From an uncultured Erwinia sp. (lineage in GTDB: Bacteria > Pseudomonadota > Gammaproteobacteria > Enterobacterales > Enterobacteriaceae), in assembly GCA_946221915.1 (NCBI GenBank), contig CAMIKG010000014.1, positions 1 through 64,000 on the forward strand: a stretch of 64,000 nucleotides of DNA, in the 5' to 3' direction. The first letter of the stretch is position 1; each line of letters starts with the position of its first letter. The position numbers and the translations under genes are program-made. The notes under the pieces are model-generated. The model was given only the letters and a program-made list of their open reading frames with translations. It did no database searches and had not been told where the DNA came from. Below, piece after piece: positions 59,468 through 64,000 of the stretch.

Positions 59468-60208
59468 ATGAAAAACAGTGCCGATTTGCTGAAAAGACTG
59501 CAACGTATAGTGCCTGCGCACATTAAGCCGAAATTCACCAACAGCGCGGAACTGCTGGCGTGGAATCAGCAGCAGGGGCTGGAGCGATCGCAGGCGATTG
59601 TACGCGAAAACCGCGCGATGAAGATGCAGCGTATTCTGGGCCGTTCCGGTATTCGTGAACTGCATATCAACTGTTCATTTGATAACTATCGCGTCGAGTG
59701 CGAAGGCCAGCGCATCGCGCTGGAGCACGCGCGACAATACGCGGCGGAATTTGATCACAGCATCGCCAGCTTTGTTTTTTCCGGCAAATCCGGCACCGGT
59801 AAAAACCATCTGGCGGCGGCGATTGGCAACGAGCTGATTTTACGCGGTAAAAGCGTGCTGGTGGTGACGGTCGCTGACCTGATGTCCAATATGAAAGGCA
59901 CCTTTAGCGGCAACAGCGGTAACACGGAAGAGAGCCTGCTGCAGGACCTCAGCACCGTCGATCTGCTGGTGATTGATGAAATCGGCATGCAGACTGAATC
60001 ACGCTATGAAAAAGTGATTATCAATCAGATTGTTGACCGCCGCTCTTCGTCGAAACGCCCGACCGGCATGCTCTCTAACCTCGATATCGCCGGGATGAAC
60101 ACGCTGCTCGGTGAGCGGGTGATGGACCGTATGCGCCTCGGCAAAAGCCTGTGGGTGCGCTTTACCTGGGACAGCTATCGCAGCCGGGTCAATGGGGACG
60201 AGTATTGA
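59468..60208 (+). CDS. dnaC: DNA replication helicase loader DnaC
   Basis: AAA+ ATPase that opens and loads the DnaB helicase; 246 aa, as in E. coli. N-terminal DnaB-binding segment (about 1-75), Walker A FSGKSGTGKNHLAAAIGNEL, Walker B LLVIDEIG, and arginine-finger region RMRLGKSLWVRF. The Walker A ends GKN, as in E. coli DnaC. In an operon with dnaT. Confidence 0.96.
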   Translation: MKNSADLLKRLQRIVPAHIKPKFTNSAELLAWNQQQGLERSQAIVRENRAMKMQRILGRSGIRELHINCSFDNYRVECEGQRIALEHARQYAAEFDHSIASFVFSGKSGTGKNHLAAAIGNELILRGKSVLVVTVADLMSNMKGTFSGNSGNTEESLLQDLSTVDLLVIDEIGMQTESRYEKVIINQIVDRRSSSKRPTGMLSNLDIAGMNTLLGERVMDRMRLGKSLWVRFTWDSYRSRVNGDEY

Positions 60209-60214
60209 GTTGCT

Positions 60215-60232
60215 GGGGCGGCTAGCCGCCCC
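60215..60232. terminator. Palindrome between convergent dnaC and ampH
   Basis: Perfect 18-bp palindrome GGGGCGGCTAGCCGCCCC, 6 nt past the dnaC stop. Weak U-rich exit (GTGTCATTCATTC). Likely shared by dnaC and ampH. Confidence 0.6.
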
Positions 60233-60243
60233 GTGTCATTCAT

Positions 60244-61386
60244 TCAACCCGCCCGGTTACCCACCAGTTCCGCCAGCAGATTGTTTACGCCATCACTCAT
60301 GGTGGTGAAACGGCTCAGCGGCGAACGGGCAACCACCACAAATACCCCCACGTTGTACTGCGGCACCATCGCCATATAGGTAATAAAGCCACCGCCGCCG
60401 CCGGTTTTCTGAATAATGCCCGGCAGACCGTTTTTCGGTTCCATATACACCCAGCCGAGGCCCAGTGCATCCGCTTTACCCGGCACATCCATGCCATCGA
60501 TTTTGCTTAACTGGCTGCGACGATAGATCAGCGTCTGCAGGCGGTCGGCATGGGCGGTGCGGTGATAGACGTCAGACGACAGGAACTGCTGCATCCAGCG
60601 CCCCATATCATCCGGCGTGGAGTAGACACCGCCGCTGCCAATCGCCGCCAGCGTGTTGTTGCACGGGCTGGCGCCTTTTTCCGGAATCATCAGTCGTCCG
60701 CACTGTTCTGGCGACGGGGTGAATGTCGTGTCTTTCATCCCCAGCGGGCGGGTGATTTTGCTGTTCAGCAGCGCCGGGTACGGCATGCCGGAAGCGCGCG
60801 CCAGCGCATCGCCCAGCAGGTCATAAGCCAGGTTGGAATAACCGGCGCGTGAGCCCGGGGCGGCGGTCAGCTGCGCGGTTTTCAGCCAGCCCCAGCGCTG
60901 ATCGCGCGTTGGCCAGACAAACACAGGTCGCTGCGCTTTGCCACCCGGCTGTTCGCGCGGCAGGCCGCTGGTGTGCGTTGCCAGGTTCAGCAGGGTAATC
61001 GGCTGTCCGGCGTAGGCCGGAACGCGGCTGCCTGGCGGTGCGTATTTACTCAGCGGATCGTCAAGACGTACCCGTCCCTCTTCCGACAGTTTCACCAGCA
61101 GTTCACTGGTCATCAGCTTGCTGAGAGAGGCGATGCGGATCAGTGAATCTTTCTGCGGGCGGACATTGTTGCCGGGACGGGTTTCGCCAAAACTGGCGAA
61201 TACACGCTGGTTGCCATCAATCGCCACCATCGCCATACCGGTCGCGGCAGTGCCATAGAAAATATGTTCGGCATAACGATCAACAAGTTGCGAAGCCAGC
61301 AGCGGGTCGGGAGAGCTGTTCGCCATGCCACGTAACGGCAGAGCGGCAGTCATCAGCACCAGTAAAAAAGAGAGCGGCGATTTCAA
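60244..61386 (-). CDS. ampH: D-alanyl-D-alanine carboxypeptidase/endopeptidase AmpH
   Basis: Class C low-molecular-mass penicillin-binding protein in peptidoglycan remodelling and recycling; 380 aa. Signal peptide (ends near GMAN), SxxK motif Ser87-LSK90, YSN in AGYSNLAYD, and KTG in QKTGGGGGF. Very close in pattern to E. coli AmpH, whose beta-lactamase activity is weak. Not a resistance gene by itself. Confidence 0.95.
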   Translation of the reverse strand: MKSPLSFLLVLMTAALPLRGMANSSPDPLLASQLVDRYAEHIFYGTAATGMAMVAIDGNQRVFASFGETRPGNNVRPQKDSLIRIASLSKLMTSELLVKLSEEGRVRLDDPLSKYAPPGSRVPAYAGQPITLLNLATHTSGLPREQPGGKAQRPVFVWPTRDQRWGWLKTAQLTAAPGSRAGYSNLAYDLLGDALARASGMPYPALLNSKITRPLGMKDTTFTPSPEQCGRLMIPEKGASPCNNTLAAIGSGGVYSTPDDMGRWMQQFLSSDVYHRTAHADRLQTLIYRRSQLSKIDGMDVPGKADALGLGWVYMEPKNGLPGIIQKTGGGGGFITYMAMVPQYNVGVFVVVARSPLSRFTTMSDGVNNLLAELVGNRAG

Positions 61387-61523
61387 AGGCAGCGTGTCCA
61401 GATGAGTTAACAGAGAATAATCGGCGTATATCCCGGATATTTCGCAGGGCAGGACGGCAAAGTGCGCATCCGTGCAACGCGAAGTCTGAAAGGTATATTA
61501 GTTATTTCTGTAATAACTGGCAC

Positions 61524-63512
61524 TTATTTTTGCGTATTTCCCCCGCTGCGTGACCACTGCCACAAAAACCATGGCGCGCCGATAAACGCCGTCAGCAAGC
61601 CGGCGGAAAGTGGCCATGGCCAGGCAAGATTGCGCCCCAGCCAGTCTGCCAGCACCAGCAGCCAGCCGCCAGTCAGCGCCGCCAGCAGCAGTTGCTGACG
61701 CAGATTTCGCGCGCCAAGTGTGCGCGCCAGTTGTGGCGCAATGAGGCCGACAAAACTGAGCGGTCCCACCAGTAAGGTACCGGCGGCGGTCAGCAGCGCG
61801 GTCAGCAGCAGGATGAGCAGATTACTGCGCTGCAATCCCAGCCCGAGCGATCGCGCCGTGTCACGTCCCAGCCCCAGCAGCGTCAGCCAGCGCTGCAGCA
61901 GTAGCGTCAGGGGGAACAGAATCAGCAGCAGAACCAGCGCCAGTTGCGCCATGGGGGCGGTGATACCTGCCGTGGAGCCGGTGCTCCAGCTCAGCAACAT
62001 CATGGCGCGCGGGTCGCCGCTCAGCATCACGATCATGCTGCAGGCGCTGGTCAGGCTGGTCAGTGCCAGCCCCACCAGCACCATTTTTTGTGCGCTGAAA
62101 CGGCTGCGCAGGCCGAAGAAAAACAGTCCGCCGATCGCCAGCCCGCTGCCGAGGAAGGCGGCGGGATACAGCGTCAGCAGCGGCTGGCTGGTCAGCATCA
62201 CGCTCAGCGTCACCATCAATGCCGCCCCGCTGCTGACACCCAGTAGCTCCGGGCTGGCCATCACATTGCCGGTCAGACGCTGGATCAGGACACCCGCGCT
62301 CGCCAGCATCGCCCCGGCGCACAGCGCGCCTGTAATACGCGGCCAGCGCCAGTGCAGCAGCTGCCACTGACTGGCGTCTGGCGGCAGGCGGTTCAGCAAC
62401 AACGCCCCGGCGAGGGTCAACAGCAGTAACAACAGCATGATGACCATTGCCGGACGCGGATTGCGCACGGCTAATGGCTCGCCGGGCGCCAGGGAGGGCT
62501 GATGGCCATTATCTCGCTGCCGCCAGAGCATCACCAGCAACAGCGGCGCGCTCAGCAGGGCGGTGACTGCCCCGGCGGGGATTTCCCCTGCCGGGACGGC
62601 GAAGCGCTGCGCCAGCTGATCCACGGTCGCCAGCAGCAGGGCGCCAAGGCACGGTGTGGTGAACAGCTGGCGTGAAAAACGGCGCACGCCCGCTGCGCGC
62701 ACCAGCGCCGGGGCGGCAAGACCAATAAAACTGATAATACCGACCTGGCTGGTAATCACGGCGCTGATCGCCACCGCCAGCGTCAGCGTGAGTAACCGTA
62801 ATGTGGCGACGCGAATTCCCAGCGCACTGGCGCTGTTCTCTGACACCCCCAACACGGTAAGCGGCCGTGTCAGCAGGCTGCTGAGCACTGCGGCAACCGG
62901 CATCACGCCCAGCAGCAGCCAGGCGCTTTGCCAGCCGCTTTGATTCAGCGCGCCAGCCTGCCAGCTGAACAGATCGCTGAGGTAGTCATGGTTAAACAGC
63001 ACCAGCAGGGTATTGAGCGCGTTGCCATACAGGCTGATAACCATGCCCACCAGAATCACGCTCAGCGGCGCGAAATGCGCGCGCGACGCCAGCAGCCACA
63101 GAAGCAGCGCCACCGCCGCCGCGCCGATAAGCGCCACGCCGGGCAGGCCCAGCACCAGCAGACCCGGAAAAAAGATCAGCGACGCCGACATCGCCAGGTT
63201 TGCCCCGGCCGCCACGCCCAGTGAGGCTGGCTCGGCCAGCGGATTGCGCAGGATCTGCTGAAACAGTAAGCCCGCCAGCGCCAGTCCACCGCCACACAGC
63301 AGGCTGACCAGCAGCCGCGGCAGGAAACTCTGCTGCAGCACGATGTCCGCCAGCGCGGCAGGAAAGCGCTGTATCAGTTGCTGATAGTTGCCCAGCAGCA
63401 GCGCGCTAAACAGCATCAGCAAGCCTGCGACCAGCAGCAGCGGTAACCTGCCACGCGATGCGGTGACGCCAGCGGAGGTGTGGTGTGACCCGCCACGGTA
63501 AGATTTAGCCAT
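61524..63512 (-). CDS. fhuB: Fe(3+)-hydroxamate ABC transporter permease FhuB
   Basis: Inner-membrane permease for ferrichrome-type hydroxamate siderophores; 662 aa made of two fused halves (about 1-330 and 340-662), each a BtuC-like bundle with FLPRLLVSLLCGGGLALAG- and WPRITGALCAGAMLASAG-type repeats and the ATPase-contact GLAAPALVR / GLIAPQLAR motifs. It overlaps fhuD by 8 nt, the operon order fhuC-fhuD-fhuB. FhuC would lie beyond the window. Confidence 0.96.
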   Translation of the reverse strand: MAKSYRGGSHHTSAGVTASRGRLPLLLVAGLLMLFSALLLGNYQQLIQRFPAALADIVLQQSFLPRLLVSLLCGGGLALAGLLFQQILRNPLAEPASLGVAAGANLAMSASLIFFPGLLVLGLPGVALIGAAAVALLLWLLASRAHFAPLSVILVGMVISLYGNALNTLLVLFNHDYLSDLFSWQAGALNQSGWQSAWLLLGVMPVAAVLSSLLTRPLTVLGVSENSASALGIRVATLRLLTLTLAVAISAVITSQVGIISFIGLAAPALVRAAGVRRFSRQLFTTPCLGALLLATVDQLAQRFAVPAGEIPAGAVTALLSAPLLLVMLWRQRDNGHQPSLAPGEPLAVRNPRPAMVIMLLLLLLTLAGALLLNRLPPDASQWQLLHWRWPRITGALCAGAMLASAGVLIQRLTGNVMASPELLGVSSGAALMVTLSVMLTSQPLLTLYPAAFLGSGLAIGGLFFFGLRSRFSAQKMVLVGLALTSLTSACSMIVMLSGDPRAMMLLSWSTGSTAGITAPMAQLALVLLLILFPLTLLLQRWLTLLGLGRDTARSLGLGLQRSNLLILLLTALLTAAGTLLVGPLSFVGLIAPQLARTLGARNLRQQLLLAALTGGWLLVLADWLGRNLAWPWPLSAGLLTAFIGAPWFLWQWSRSGGNTQK

Positions 63513-64000
63513 GCTGCTGTCCGGTGAGTGCGGCGGTAATCTGACGTGCCAGCATTAACGCCGTCGCCATGCCGCCAAAAGGAAAGAAATGCTGCAACTC
63601 GCGGCTGAATCCCTGCGCCACGGGCGGCAGTTGTTGCCATAACAGGTCGGGCTGGCGCGTCCGGGTGATGCGCGTCAGCGTGGTGGGCAGCTCGCTGTAA
63701 AACAGCCAGTCGCAGTGGGTGGTCGCGACGTGCTCAATGCTCTGCGTCACCAGTCCCATCGGGCTGACGGGAGTTTGCCAGGCGTTGACCAGCCCCAGCT
63801 GGCGCAACACCGCATCCGCCAGGCTGTTGGCGCCATAAATCGTGACGTGTCTGCCGTCCTGGTTGAGCACCGTCACCAGCACGCTGGCGCCGGCATGCGA
63901 CCGCAGCCGGGCGCGGTAGCCCGCCATCTCCGCCTCCGCCTGCTGCAGCCACGGTTCAGCACTGACGGCAAAACGTTGCGCCAGTGTCTGCGTCCAGTCA
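63505..64000 (-). CDS. fhuD: Fe(3+)-hydroxamate-binding periplasmic protein FhuD (3' part)
   Basis: The gene runs off the window end; about 164 C-terminal residues are present. The open frame continues past 63927 (its first internal Met) to 64000 without a stop (DWTQTLAQRFAVSAEPWLQQ). The part seen has the second lobe of a helical-backbone siderophore-binding protein (RHVTIYGANSLADAVLRQLGLVNAWQ). It delivers hydroxamate siderophores to FhuB; identity rests on the fold and on linkage to fhuB. Confidence 0.88.
   Translation of the reverse strand, partial: DWTQTLAQRFAVSAEPWLQQAEAEMAGYRARLRSHAGASVLVTVLNQDGRHVTIYGANSLADAVLRQLGLVNAWQTPVSPMGLVTQSIEHVATTHCDWLFYSELPTTLTRITRTRQPDLLWQQLPPVAQGFSRELQHFFPFGGMATALMLARQITAALTGQQHG

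Noticed and set aside
60244..61386. AmpC-type beta-lactamase resistance gene
   Set aside because: Sequence pattern is AmpH, a peptidoglycan carboxypeptidase/endopeptidase; no ampR is adjacent.
1..64000. CRISPR arrays, tRNA genes, prophage or intact insertion sequences
   Set aside because: No regularly spaced repeats, no cloverleaf genes and no transposase or phage structural genes were found on reading both strands.

Overview
The window looks like a chromosomal segment of a gamma-proteobacterium in the Enterobacterales, most likely Erwiniaceae (Pantoea/Erwinia/Mixta type). The core block yieH-adeP-mnmE-yidC-yidD-rnpA-rpmH-dnaA-dnaN-recF-gyrB-yidA-dgoRKADT-yidR-yidQ-ibpA follows the Escherichia coli order closely. 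Base composition is moderately GC-rich. A lone ibpA without ibpB is a known trait of Erwiniaceae. The genus is an inference, because no comparison could be run.

Layout. (1) 1-2036: glmS with its leader hairpin, attTn7 site and terminator. (2) 2047-17334: about 15 kb of accessory genes between glmS and pstS, which are adjacent in E. coli. It holds a secreted chitin-active LPMO, an eight-gene minus-strand operon (dipeptide-type ABC importer, SDR protein, M20 amidohydrolase, TetR regulator, DHDPS-family lyase/synthase), a periplasmic GH3 glycosidase, and a PchR-like AraC regulator divergent from an O-methyltransferase across a Fur-box-like site. (3) 17483-22180: pstSCAB-phoU behind a four-repeat Pho box. 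(4) 22265-26784: MFS transporter, a palindromic repeat element, yieH, adeP with a PurR-like box, and a PPTase-superfamily gene. (5) 26952-27739: a HigBA-type toxin-antitoxin locus whose toxin frame is broken at an A tract. (6) 27745-38434: mnmE, yidC, yidD, rnpA and rpmH leftward; dnaA, dnaN, recF and gyrB rightward, with an ERIC-like insertion between dnaN and recF. (7) 38554-46831: yidA, the galactonate (dgo) operon, yidR, yidQ and heat-shock ibpA with a sigma-32 promoter and ROSE thermometer. (8) 46837-54138: eamA and a 2OG-Fe(II) oxygenase divergent from a MocR regulator, then avtA, ghrB and another EamA-family permease. (9) 54214-57071: a 2-ketogluconate-type trio (kinase, isomerase, PtxS-like LacI repressor) with a PtxS-like operator. 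(10) 57203-64000: second copy of the palindromic repeat, yiaD, tag, dnaTC, ampH, fhuB and the 3' part of fhuD.

Functional themes are housekeeping replication/translation/membrane biogenesis, phosphate uptake, and sugar-acid catabolism (dgo, kgu-like, ghrB, yieH). Around these lie small regulator-controlled accessory modules. The most promising under-described modules are the MocR/2OG-oxygenase/EamA set, the peptide-import/amidohydrolase operon at attTn7, and the iron-linked AraC/methyltransferase pair. No tRNA gene, CRISPR array, prophage or intact insertion sequence was seen.
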